A DNA stretch of 64,000 nt from Bacteroidia bacterium (lineage in GTDB: Bacteria > Bacteroidota > Bacteroidia > Bacteroidales > Azobacteroidaceae), in NCBI GenBank assembly GCA_026000155.1, contig BNYG01000008.1, positions 1-64,000 on the forward strand, written 5' to 3'. This document shows positions 26,054-33,499 of the stretch, one piece after another (the stretch's first letter is position 1; the number at the start of each line of letters is the position of its first letter). The notes beneath the pieces were generated by a model. It had not been told where the DNA came from and did no database searches. It worked only from the letters and a program-made list of their open reading frames with translations. Both the position numbers and the translations under genes were made by a program.

Positions 26054-26401
26054 ATGGCAAACTTCGGATATGTTTACATAATGACTAATAAAAACAAGAC
26101 AACGCTATATGTTGGCGTTACGAATGACTTGTGCCGTAGAATTTACGAACACAAAAATCATTTAATAAAAAACTCATTTACAGATAAATACAATCTTGAA
26201 TATTGCATTTATTACGAAGAAATAGCGTATTTCGATTTGGCAATAAAGAGAGAAAAAGAATTGAAAGGTTGGAATCGGGCAAAAAAAGAGGCGTTGATAA
26301 ACAAGAAAAATCCTGATTGGAAAGTGTTGGTTACTGAAACAGGGTTTGTGCGCAACCAACAACAGATTCTTCGCTTCGCTCAGAATGACGGCACCATTTG
26401 A
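26054..26401 (+). CDS. GIY-YIG nuclease superfamily protein
   Basis: This 115-residue protein has GYVYIMTNKNKTTLYVGVTN (the GIY/YIG pair as GYVYIM and LYVGVT), DLCRRIYEHKN (catalytic Arg and Tyr-His) and CIYYEEIAYFDLAIKREKEL (catalytic Glu region). This is the stand-alone UPF0213-like branch common in Bacteroidota. The last 13 residues (QQQILRFAQNDGT) come from a dispersed repeat, which seems to have replaced the native C-terminus. It lies between rhuM repeats 1 and 2. Confidence 0.88.
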   Translation: MANFGYVYIMTNKNKTTLYVGVTNDLCRRIYEHKNHLIKNSFTDKYNLEYCIYYEEIAYFDLAIKREKELKGWNRAKKEALINKKNPDWKVLVTETGFVRNQQQILRFAQNDGTI

Positions 26402-26500
26402 GATAATAAAGGCGAGGGAGTCAGCGGCTTCGCCGCCGACTCCCTCGCCCCCTCCTCTATAGTAGCGAATTGTCATTCCGAACGTAGTGAGGAATCTCCC
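26365..26500. repeat. Inverted pair of dispersed repeats around a 39-nt hairpin
   Basis: TTCTTCGCTTCGCTCAGAATG at 26368 and its divergent reverse complement (TCATTCCGAACGTAGTGAGG, about 26473) face each other. Between them is a near-perfect hairpin, 26411-26449: GGCGAGGGAGTC and GACTCCCTCGCC outside, GCGGC/GCCGC inside, one mismatch. The left arm codes the end of the GIY-YIG protein. Confidence 0.75.
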
Positions 26501-26535
26501 CAAAGACGCACAACCTTTATTAATTCATAATAGAG

Positions 26536-26543
26536 TATCTTTG
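26536..26543 (+). promoter_or_regulatory. -7 box before rhuM repeat 2
   Basis: TATCTTTG is an exact TAnnTTTG match 19 bp before the ATG at 26562. It would drive the mini-ORF and the DUF1016 gene coupled to it. Confidence 0.6.
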
Positions 26544-26561
26544 CATTAAAAAAATTAATTT

Positions 26562-26705
26562 ATGCCCGAACAACAAAACATAGAACACAATAAACTCCCC
26601 GAAAAGCCCAACCAGTTTATCATTTTCAAAACCGAAGATGATAAAATTTCGGTAGATATGCGTTTTGATTTGTACGATAAGAAAAGAAAAAATAGAATAA
26701 TATGA
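26562..26705 (+). CDS. 47-codon rhuM 5'-end repeat 2, overlapping the DUF1016 start
   Basis: This open mini-gene starts MPEQQNIEHNKLPEKPNQF, continues IIFKTEDDKISVDMRF, then leaves rhuM homology (DLYDKKRKNRII) and stops. Its TGA overlaps the ATG of the next gene (ATGA at 26702-26705), an arrangement that couples translation. Whether the peptide has a role or only serves as a translated leader is unknown. It is a fragment of a RhuM-like protein by homology to 28723. Confidence 0.65.
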   Translation: MPEQQNIEHNKLPEKPNQFIIFKTEDDKISVDMRFDLYDKKRKNRII

Positions 26706-27604
26706 AACCAGTTCAAAAAAAAGATTTTACTGAAAGTAACAATGATTTGTATGCTTTTTCGCGGGATTTGATACTCAATGCACGGAAGTTGGTATATAAC
26801 ACTGCTAATTTCGTGATGGTGGAAACATATTGGCAAATCGGCAAAAAAATTGTAGAAGAACAGGGTGGCGAAACGTATTCCAAATACGGTGAAAATCTGT
26901 TACACGATGTTTCAAAACGACTTACGGCTGAATTTGGTAAAGGATTTGGCTATGTCAATCTGACTAACATGCGCAAGTTTTATCTGCAATTTTCAAATGT
27001 TTACGCACTGCGTAAAGAATTGAACTGGACACACTACCGCTCGCTTATTCGCGTGGAAAATCCGAAAGCGAGGGAAGTTTATATGAACGAAGCCGCCGAC
27101 AATTCGTGGAGTACAAGGTTTTTAGACGAACAGGTGGATAAGCATTATTACGAGCGGTTGCTTGTCACGCACAAAGAGGCAGTCAATGAACTCAACGCTG
27201 AAAATGAAAAACAACTTGCCATGCAGCCACAGGATTTTATTCTTAAAGACCCGCTTGTGCTTGATTTTTATGATTTGCAAGAAAACAAAAAATATAACGA
27301 AAGCGAAATTGAACAGTTGCTTATTGACTTAAAAATAGGGAAACTTACACACCAAGACGTTGGACAAATGGATATGTATGTCCGTATGTTTGACGATTTG
27401 AAGCGCACCGAAGGCGACAATCCTACAATCGGCATTATTCTTTGCGAAGAAAAAGACCGTGCAGAAGTAAAGTATTCAGTATTAAATGATAACGAGAAAC
27501 TTTTTGCCACAAAATACAAACTTTACTTGCCAAGCGAAGAGGAACTGATAAAAGAAATTACACAAATCCGTTCGCTAATGAGTGGTGATTTAGATACAAA
27601 ATAA
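26702..27604 (+). CDS. DUF1016 family protein with an internal deletion in the nuclease core
   Basis: This 300-residue protein has an intact N-terminal DUF1016 domain (ETYWQIGKKIVEEQGGE, YSKYGENLLHDVSKRL, FGYVNLTNMRKFY, NWTHYRSLIRVE). In the C-terminal nuclease, SEIEQLL is joined directly to IDLKIGKLTHQDVGQMDMY. By comparison with the full paralogue at 21388 (DAILHN to IDLKLGKF), about 45 residues are missing, including the strand with the first catalytic Asp. The frame is preserved. It is probably nuclease-dead, or a pseudogene kept open by chance. Its start overlaps the rhuM mini-ORF. Confidence 0.85.
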   Translation: MKPVQKKDFTESNNDLYAFSRDLILNARKLVYNTANFVMVETYWQIGKKIVEEQGGETYSKYGENLLHDVSKRLTAEFGKGFGYVNLTNMRKFYLQFSNVYALRKELNWTHYRSLIRVENPKAREVYMNEAADNSWSTRFLDEQVDKHYYERLLVTHKEAVNELNAENEKQLAMQPQDFILKDPLVLDFYDLQENKKYNESEIEQLLIDLKIGKLTHQDVGQMDMYVRMFDDLKRTEGDNPTIGIILCEEKDRAEVKYSVLNDNEKLFATKYKLYLPSEEELIKEITQIRSLMSGDLDTK

Positions 27605-27611
27605 AAATCTT

Positions 27612-27767
27612 ATGCCCTAACTCCAAAACATAGAACCCAATAAACTGCCCGAAAAGCCCAATCAGTTTATCATTTTCAAAACCGAAGATGATAAAATTTC
27701 GGTAGATGTGCGGTTTGAAAGCGAAACGGCGTGTGAAGGAAAAACGCAGACAAAAGAGGTAGGATGA
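27612..27767 (+). pseudogene. rhuM 5'-end repeat 3 (stop at codon 3, internal deletion)
   Basis: ATGCCCTAA places a stop at codon 3. The following bases still encode QNIEPNKLPEKPNQF and IIFKTEDDKISVDVRFESE. Then ETAC joins EGKTQTKEV, which in the copy at 28723 lies about 55 codons further on, so a block of rhuM has been deleted. The copy ends 22 bp before the dinD-like start. Confidence 0.8.
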
Positions 27768-27789
27768 AAAAATTAAAAAGAATAACACA

Positions 27790-28710
27790 ATGGATAAAGA
27801 ATTAAAATCTTTTGAAGATATACGTCAAATTACAGATACCGGTAAAGAATATTGGTTAGCACGCGATTTGCAAAAACCGCTTGGTTATGACAAATGGGAA
27901 AACTTCTCAAAAGTCATAGACCGTGCAATGCTTGCCTGCGACACTTCGGGATTTGATGTTTCGGAACATTTTCCTGCCGTCAGGAAAACGATAGAAATGC
28001 CTGTTGGGGAACAGTTCGGTTCACGGGGTTTTCCCGATGTCAGGAAAACCCCGAATACAGGGTTAGGTTTTCCCGATGTCAGGAAAACCAAAAATATCGT
28101 TGATTACCAACTTTCTCGCTATGCCTGCTACTTGATTGTTCAAAATGGCGACCCTCGAAAAGAGCAAATCGCTCTGGGGCAAACCTATTTTGCCATTCAA
28201 ACATACCGACAGGAACTAAACGATAAATACAATCAACTTGCCGAAGACAAGAAACGCCTGCTATTGAGAGGCGATATTAAACAGATGAATCAACTTCTTG
28301 CAGAAGCCGCAAAAGGTGCAGGCATTATTTCCAACGAAGAGTACGCCGTATTCCAAAACCGTGGTTATCAGGGCTTATACGGCGGACTTTCGGTTGCCGA
28401 TATTCATTACAAAAAGCAACTTGACGAAAAAGATAAAATCTTGGATTTTATGGGAAGCGAAGAAATGATTGCAAATTTGTTTCGTATATCTCAAACACAA
28501 AGCAAAATTACAAGAGAAAACATTCGCAATAAAAAACTTGCGAGTTATGCCCATTTCACCGTTGGGAAAGAAGTAAGAGAGGCAATAATGCGGCTTGGCG
28601 GAGTTATGCCCGAAGATTTACCAACACCCGAAAAAGGAATTATAGCACTCGAAAAAGAGGCAATAAAAAAATTGAAAGAGAAAAATAAGGAAATAATGAC
28701 AGATGAATAA
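27790..28710 (+). CDS. DinD-like (BRO-N, DNA-damage-inducible D) protein with repeat-encoded insert
   Basis: This 306-residue protein matches the DinD family: FEDIRQITDTGKEYWLARDL, LGYDKWENFSKVIDRAM, LSRYACYLIVQNGDPRKE, FAIQTYRQEL and KGAGIISNEEYAVFQNRGYQ-like blocks in order. Family members carry an N-terminal BRO-like domain; E. coli DinD responds to DNA damage and modulates RecA. Between HFPAVRKTIEMP and IVDYQLSRYAC an insert of roughly 25-30 residues carries GFPDVRKT twice, coded by palindromic repeats. The rest looks intact. Confidence 0.85.
   Translation: MDKELKSFEDIRQITDTGKEYWLARDLQKPLGYDKWENFSKVIDRAMLACDTSGFDVSEHFPAVRKTIEMPVGEQFGSRGFPDVRKTPNTGLGFPDVRKTKNIVDYQLSRYACYLIVQNGDPRKEQIALGQTYFAIQTYRQELNDKYNQLAEDKKRLLLRGDIKQMNQLLAEAAKGAGIISNEEYAVFQNRGYQGLYGGLSVADIHYKKQLDEKDKILDFMGSEEMIANLFRISQTQSKITRENIRNKKLASYAHFTVGKEVREAIMRLGGVMPEDLPTPEKGIIALEKEAIKKLKEKNKEIMTDE
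27967..28089 (+). repeat. Three palindromic units inside the dinD-like gene
   Basis: Units at 27967-27990, 28027-28050 and 28066-28089 share TTTTCC-CGATGTC-AGGAAAA-type hairpins; the second extends to a perfect 11-bp stem (CGGGGTTTTCC/GGAAAACCCCG, 28024-28053). All are in the same frame and encode FP(A/D)VRKT. A further copy is at 25851-25874. Confidence 0.8.
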
Positions 28711-28722
28711 TAATTAAATTTT

Positions 28723-29184
28723 ATGCCCTCACCAAAAAACATAGAACAAAATAAACTGCCACAAAAGCCCAATCAGTTTATCATTTTCAAAACCGAAGAT
28801 GATAAAATTTCGGTAGATGTGCGTTTTGAAAGTGAAACGGCGTGGCTAACGCAGGCACATTTGGCAGAACTTTTTCAAACTTCTCGCCCGAATATCACAA
28901 TGCACATAAAAAATATTTTGGCAAGCGGCGAATTGGAAGAAAATGTGGTTAGTAAGAATTTCTTACATACCACTGAGCACGGTGCTATTGAAGGAAAAAC
29001 GCAGACAAAAGAGGTAAAGTATTACAACCTTGATATGATAATTTCGCTTGGTTACCGTATCAATTCCAAGATAGCCACAAAATTTCGTCAGTGGGCGACT
29101 TTGCGACTGAAAGAATACATTGCAGGATTATATCAGGCAATTAGATGCCATTTTATCTGCTTCAAACTTCCCTGTTTGCTGTAG
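28723..29184 (+). pseudogene. RhuM family protein, 3'-truncated (longest copy)
   Basis: The frame MPSPKNIEQNKLPQKPNQF continues through TAWLTQAHLAELFQTSRPN, ITMHIKNIL, EGKTQTKEVKYYNLDMIIS and YRINSKIATKFRQWATLRL. This is the conserved core of RhuM (virulence-associated, phage-related DNA-binding-like domain). Typical proteins run to about 330 residues; here homology ends after RLKEYI near residue 136 and the frame stops at 153. The C-terminal half is lost. This copy explains the origin of the three shorter repeats upstream. The gap 29185-29376 that follows holds only the terminator of the next gene. Confidence 0.85.
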
Positions 29185-29297
29185 GGTAGTGTTCAATTTT
29201 GCTAAACAATCGATTATAACAGCAGTCAACCTAAATCAGGAAATGACAGTTTTTGTATTGGTTATCATCCCAGAAAAAATGCCCGGTACCGCCTGAA

Positions 29298-29326
29298 AAG
29301 CCCGGCCAGCAATGCTAACCGGACTT
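29298..29326 (-). terminator. Hairpin after the T9SS-tailed gene fragment
   Basis: AAGCCCGG and CCGGACTT pair (one G-U) around AGCAATGCT, 50 bp past the stop at 29377 on the minus strand, followed by a short T run in that direction. Confidence 0.55.
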
Positions 29327-29376
29327 CACACAAACATTTACAATCTATACACTATAACCAAAATGTTATATAAAAC

Positions 29377-30330
29377 TTATTTCACTAATACTTTTACGGC
29401 TACACTGGTTCCTACTTTTACAATATACAAACCTTGTGCTAAAGAAATAGTAGAGTTGTTAGCCATGGTTTGTTTTACCAAACGGCCGTCGATGCTGTAA
29501 ACCGATACTTTTTCGTTCATTGCGTTCACTACGATACCGCCGGCTACGTTATATACTTGCGATTGATTCGGGTTTACAGGCTTCATATTCGTTTCGCCTT
29601 TCACATACAATTTGACAGCGGTTAGCGCAGCATCATTATAAACATTGATAACAACACCTTGACGTTCATATTGGTCCGTGATATATTCGTCGGTTCCGGC
29701 TTTAGCCACTTGTTTCAAAAATCCTACGGTAACTACCCAATCGCTTACAGGAGCAGTAGCCGTATATTCATCATCACCCCATTGTTTTTGCCAGGCAATA
29801 TCGGCCAGTTTAGCCACACCCCAGCCTACTTTATCTTCCGGAACAGTTATAGTGAGAGCCACTTCGTCATTATCTGCATAATTGACAAATTCTGATAAAA
29901 GAATATTCCTGTACTCGTCGAAAGTTAAATCAATCGGATCTGAATTTCCACTTTCCACAACCGATAATCCAGTAAGAGCAGCTCCATTATACGTATTAAC
30001 GGCAATTCCTTTTCGACCGCCATTTGCTTCATCAATCCAATATTCACCATTCACTTTTGCAAATTCCTTCAATTCGGCAATTGTAAAAGTATAAGCATTT
30101 TCCGTACCTTCTGCCGAACCGGCTGTCTTCGATTTTAATTCGGTTTGAATAATATCGTAGTTGCCGATAGGGACAATTTGTGCAATTCCCCAGCTTGGCC
30201 CGGTAACATTGGAATCATCGATTGTTAATACAATTTCTACCACTTGATCATCCGCATAGTTTTCATAATCGCCAAGCAGAATATTACCATAACTATCAAA
30301 AGGGATAGGAATATTAGCGAAAGCGTCCAA
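29377..30330 (-). pseudogene. 5'-truncated secreted protein with T9SS-type C-terminal tail
   Basis: The 317-residue frame has no ATG start or signal peptide; the first usable codon is a TTG at 30330. Two or three similar modules are visible (FDSYGNILLGDYENYADDQV and FDEYRNILLSEFVNYADNDE). The end is the recognisable secretion/sorting tail: VYNVAGGIVVNAMNEKVSVY, SIDGRLVKQT, LAQGLYIVKVGTSVAVKVLVK in part. Such tails direct proteins through the type IX system. The 5' end has been lost, apparently at a junction with a dispersed inverted-repeat element. Confidence 0.75.
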
Positions 30331-30427
30331 GCAAGGTTTCAGGTTACAAAAACTATAAATATAATAACAAAAACTATCAGGAATGAAACATTTGTTAGAA
30401 TTTCCGTTCTGTTTAAAAGTTTTCTGT

Positions 30428-30516
30428 TATTGCGGGCTTGACCCGCAACCCCAAGATGTCCCCTTGTTGTACTAAATCCCGCCCTTTACAGGGGCGGGAT
30501 TTAGTACAACAAGGGG
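30428..30516. repeat. Half copy of the 26-bp-terminus element plus a perfect 25-bp palindrome
   Basis: Positions 30428-30451 carry one arm of the element seen at 8255, 47386 and 50020, followed by AAGATGTCC as in those copies. The sequence then changes to a hairpin with perfect 25-nt arms (30460-30484 and 30492-30516), loop TTTACAG and a T run. The second arm of the original element is missing. This fills most of the non-coding stretch 30331-30551. Confidence 0.8.
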
Positions 30517-30551
30517 TTTTTCAGAAAAACATAGATACAATATAAATTTGC

Positions 30552-30689
30552 CAAATTCAGAAACAAAATCCTGCCAAATTCAGAAACAAAATCCTGCCAA
30601 ATTCAGAAACAAAATCCTGCCAAATTCAGAAACAAAATCCTGCCAAATTCGGAAATGATATTGCGACAAATTCGGGAAAAAAGTATTAT
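30552..30689 (+). repeat. Tandem array of six 23-bp units before ATPase 1
   Basis: Units begin at 30552, 30575, 30598, 30621, 30644 and 30667, an exact 23-bp period. The first four are identical (CAAATTCAGAAACAAAATC plus four bases); the fifth and sixth have diverged (CAAATTCGGAAATGATATTG, CAAATTCGGGAAAAAAGTAT). The last unit lies inside the promoter and reaches the -7 box. There are no spacers, so this is not CRISPR. Confidence 0.9.
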
Positions 30690-30694
30690 CTTTG
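30661..30694 (+). promoter_or_regulatory. Promoter of ATPase 1
   Basis: The -7 box TATCTTTG (30687-30694) and a TTGC -33 candidate at 30661-30664 are 22 bp apart. Repeat units 5 and 6 overlap both boxes, so a protein bound to the repeats would block the promoter. Confidence 0.65.
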
Positions 30695-30715
30695 CAGCGT
30701 TAAAACGTTAATGTT

Positions 30716-31984
30716 ATGAACAAAAATAAATATCTGTCAAGAATTTGCGACAAAGAATTGCGGGAAGCGCTTACTTCGGCGGGTGCTGTGCTTATTGAAG
30801 GTGCTAAATGGTGCGGAAAAACAAGTACTGCCGAAAACATTGCAGCAAGTACTTTGCTTATGCAAGACCCCGACAAAACGAAATCATATCAGCAAATTGC
30901 TGATACTAAACCGTCTTTATTGCTGAAAGGCGCCACGCCACGCCTGCTCGACGAATGGCAAATATCTCCCGTACTTTGGGACGCTGTTCGTTATGAAGTT
31001 GATAAACGCCAACAAACAGGGCAATTTATCCTGACAGGTTCTGCCGTTCCTGCCGACAACGTAACCGAACATACAGGCACCGGCAGAATATCACGAATAT
31101 TGATGCGGACAATGAGTTTGTTCGAGTCGAAAGAATCAAACGGAACAGTATCGTTAATGGATTTATTCAATAAAACACCTGATATTGAAAGTATTTCCGA
31201 ATGGAGCATTGAACAGGCAGCATTTTGTATTTGTCGCGGTGGCTTCCCTGCTTCAATCGGGAAAGCGGACAAAACTGCTTTGAGAATGTCTGTTGATTAT
31301 GTTGAAGCCGTTATAAATCAAGATATTTCGCGTGTCGATGGCGTAGAAAAAAATCCTAACAAAGTACGTTTGCTTTTACGCTCACTGGCTCGGAATATTG
31401 CTACAATGGCTTCGTATCAAACCATATTAGACGATGTTGAAGCCACCGAAGAATCATTGTCCGACAAAACTTTGTATTCTTACTACAAAGCGTTGAAACG
31501 AATTTTTGTAGTAGAGCCGTTACCTGCCTGGTCACCTTCTTTGCGTTCAAAAACGGCCATTCGCACTTCTGCAAAGCACCATTTTGTTGACCCTGCCATT
31601 GCGACTGCGGTAATGAGAATAAATCCTGATGCGCTGTTGCAGGACTTTGAATATTTTGGCTTTTTATTTGAATCGCTTGCTGTGCGTGATATTCGTATTT
31701 ACGCACAACACAATGACGGCGATGTCTTTCATTACAGAGATAAAAGCGGTTTGGAGGCAGATATGATAGTACAACTTCGAGACGGACGTTGGGGTGCCAT
31801 AGAAGTAAAACTTGGCAACAAACAAATTGAAAATGCTGCAAGTAACTTATTGTTACTAAAAAATAAAATAAATACCGACAAAATGCGTGAACCGTCATTT
31901 TTGATGGTTTTAACAGGCGGTCAATATGCTTTTCAAAGACAAGATGGCGTGTCTGTTGTGCCTCTTGCTTGCCTGAAACCGTAA
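30716..31984 (+). CDS. AAA ATPase with DUF4143 C-terminal nuclease-like domain (ATPase 1)
   Basis: This 422-residue protein has a P-loop GAKWCGKTS near residue 33, a Walker B-like region RLLDEWQISPVLWDAV (about 78-93), and a sensor segment QFILTGSAVP. A helical winged-helix-like part follows (YQTILDDVEATEESLSDKTL). The C-terminal DUF4143 domain contains GLEADMIVQLRDGRWGAIEVKLGNK in parts; the Asp and E-V-K resemble a PD-(D/E)XK site. Such ATPases are common in Bacteroidota mobile regions; their substrate is unknown. It is the first of three similar genes in a row. Confidence 0.9.
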   Translation: MNKNKYLSRICDKELREALTSAGAVLIEGAKWCGKTSTAENIAASTLLMQDPDKTKSYQQIADTKPSLLLKGATPRLLDEWQISPVLWDAVRYEVDKRQQTGQFILTGSAVPADNVTEHTGTGRISRILMRTMSLFESKESNGTVSLMDLFNKTPDIESISEWSIEQAAFCICRGGFPASIGKADKTALRMSVDYVEAVINQDISRVDGVEKNPNKVRLLLRSLARNIATMASYQTILDDVEATEESLSDKTLYSYYKALKRIFVVEPLPAWSPSLRSKTAIRTSAKHHFVDPAIATAVMRINPDALLQDFEYFGFLFESLAVRDIRIYAQHNDGDVFHYRDKSGLEADMIVQLRDGRWGAIEVKLGNKQIENAASNLLLLKNKINTDKMREPSFLMVLTGGQYAFQRQDGVSVVPLACLKP

Positions 31985-32335
31985 CAATGAACAACCGAGC
32001 CTCGCCTAACAAGCAGTTTGCCGTCAGGCGGACTGAAAGTGTTTTTCCGCCCACACTTCGTTTGTCTTGGTTGACAGGACTTCGCTCGCCGACCGCTATT
32101 TTCCAAAAATACAAATAATACGCAACAAAAAATTACAAAAGGCACAGAACATTACCATTTGAAACAAGAGTATGATAAGAATCTTACAAGGATTTTGAGA
32201 AAAAAAAATAATTCAAAAATTGTGTTGTTAATTTAGAAAAAACTGTATCTTTGCAAAGTTATACTTTGAATTTAATGTGATAATCCAAAGTATAACTTTG
32301 GATTGTTATGAAAATTAGAACTTAATATTTGAATT
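31985..32335 (+). other. Intergenic stretch between ATPases 1 and 2
   Basis: Just past the ATPase 1 stop lies CCTAACAAGCAGTTTGCC (32005-32022) followed by GGCGG, which resembles CCTGACAAGCGGTTTGGC at 34868-34885 past ATPase 3. The rest holds no supported gene until the promoter at 32246. Confidence 0.5.
32246..32301 (+). promoter_or_regulatory. Promoter of ATPase 2 with mirrored palindromes in the leader
   Basis: The -7 box TATCTTTG (32246-32253) is followed immediately by CAAAGTTATACTTTG (32254-32268) and, after 17 bp, CAAAGTATAACTTTG (32286-32300). Each is an imperfect palindrome and they are exact reverse complements of each other, so the leader RNA could form one long hairpin or the DNA two operators. 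Confidence 0.7.
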
Positions 32336-33475
32336 ATGTACAATAGAAAACAATCATTTATTGGCGCAGAAAACGAGAGCGTTTTCTTTTGGGGAGCAAG
32401 GCAAACGGGCAAAAGCACTCTACTTAAAACCTTGTATCCAAATGCTTTGAATTTCGATTTGCTAATTTCGCGAGTGTATAATGATTTGGCAAAAGACCCT
32501 GACAGTTTACGAGAAACCGTGCTTGCAAATTTAGACAGAACCCCTGTGATAATTGACGAAGTTCAACGTTTACCGAATTTATTGAACGAAGTACAATGGT
32601 TAATAGTTAATCACAATGTTCGTTTTATTTTGAGCGGTTCAAGTCCAAGAAAGATAATTCGTTCAGGTGCAAATCTTTTAGGTGGCAGAGCCTTACGATA
32701 TGAACTTTATCCACTTATTAGTCAAGAGATTCCAAATTTTGATTTAATTAAAGCAATCAACAATGGGCTTTTGCCACGACATTACGATTCTGCAAATCCT
32801 AAAAAGTTAATATCTTCATATCTTGGTAATTATCTTCGTGATGAAATTGTTGCAGAAGCAAAAATTCGGAACGTTGAAATATTTTCTCGTTTTTTAGAGG
32901 CGGCTGCATTTACAAACGGTGAAATGGTGAATTATACTAACATTGCACAAGATTGTGGCGTGAGTGCAACAACAGTAAAAGAGTATTTTCATATTTTAGA
33001 AGACACGTTACTTGGTAGATTTTTGCCGTCATTTCAGAAAAAGCCAAAACGAAAAGTAATTGTTGCACCTAAATTTTATCTTTTTGACGTTGGAATTACA
33101 AATTATCTGCTAAATAGAGGAAAAATTGAACCAAAAACCGAACTTTTCGGAAAAGCATTTGAACATTTTATTTATCAGGAAATTTACGCTCACAGTCGTT
33201 ATACTGACAAAGAATATTCAATCTGTTATTGGCATACAACATCTAATTTGGAAGTTGATTTCATACTTGGAGACCACGAAGTAGCAATTGAAGTAAAATC
33301 GACCGACCACGTCAAAAATGAACATTTAACAGGACTGAAAGCCTTTGCTGAAGAATACGAAGTAAAAAAGAAATTTGTTGTCAGCAACGACCCGCTACCA
33401 CGACTTATGAACGACATTCTCATACTGCCTTGGCAAGTATTTTTAGAAAGATTGTGGGCAGACGAAATTATTTAA
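32336..33475 (+). CDS. AAA ATPase with DUF4143 C-terminal domain (ATPase 2)
   Basis: This 379-residue protein has Walker A WGARQTGKSTLLK (residues 19-31), Walker B TPVIIDEVQRLPNLL and sensor RFILSGSSPRKI. A winged helix is well visible near residue 205 (YTNIAQDCGVSATTVKEYFH, then ILEDTLL). The C-terminal DUF4143 nuclease-like domain has SNLEVDFILGDHEVAIEVKS, with Asp and E-V-K of a PD-(D/E)XK site. It is the clearest standard DUF4143 ATPase of the three. Known members have no settled function; links to mobile elements and stress are common. Confidence 0.93.
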   Translation: MYNRKQSFIGAENESVFFWGARQTGKSTLLKTLYPNALNFDLLISRVYNDLAKDPDSLRETVLANLDRTPVIIDEVQRLPNLLNEVQWLIVNHNVRFILSGSSPRKIIRSGANLLGGRALRYELYPLISQEIPNFDLIKAINNGLLPRHYDSANPKKLISSYLGNYLRDEIVAEAKIRNVEIFSRFLEAAAFTNGEMVNYTNIAQDCGVSATTVKEYFHILEDTLLGRFLPSFQKKPKRKVIVAPKFYLFDVGITNYLLNRGKIEPKTELFGKAFEHFIYQEIYAHSRYTDKEYSICYWHTTSNLEVDFILGDHEVAIEVKSTDHVKNEHLTGLKAFAEEYEVKKKFVVSNDPLPRLMNDILILPWQVFLERLWADEII

Positions 33476-33499
33476 AGGACAAAAGCATAGTATAAAAAA

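Noticed and set aside
29120..29285. A possible out-of-frame continuation after the rhuM truncation (LDAILSASNFPVCC...)
   Set aside because: It reads open for about 50 codons in another frame but matches nothing I recognise and has no start; chance cannot be excluded.
30552..30689. CRISPR-like array
   Set aside because: The 23-bp units are directly abutted with no spacers and no cas genes are nearby; it is a tandem repeat on a promoter.
32005..32110. Integron attC site (GCCTAAC resembles the RYYYAAC core)
   Set aside because: No matching GTTRRRY end with inverted-repeat structure was found within 150 bp, and no integron integrase is present.
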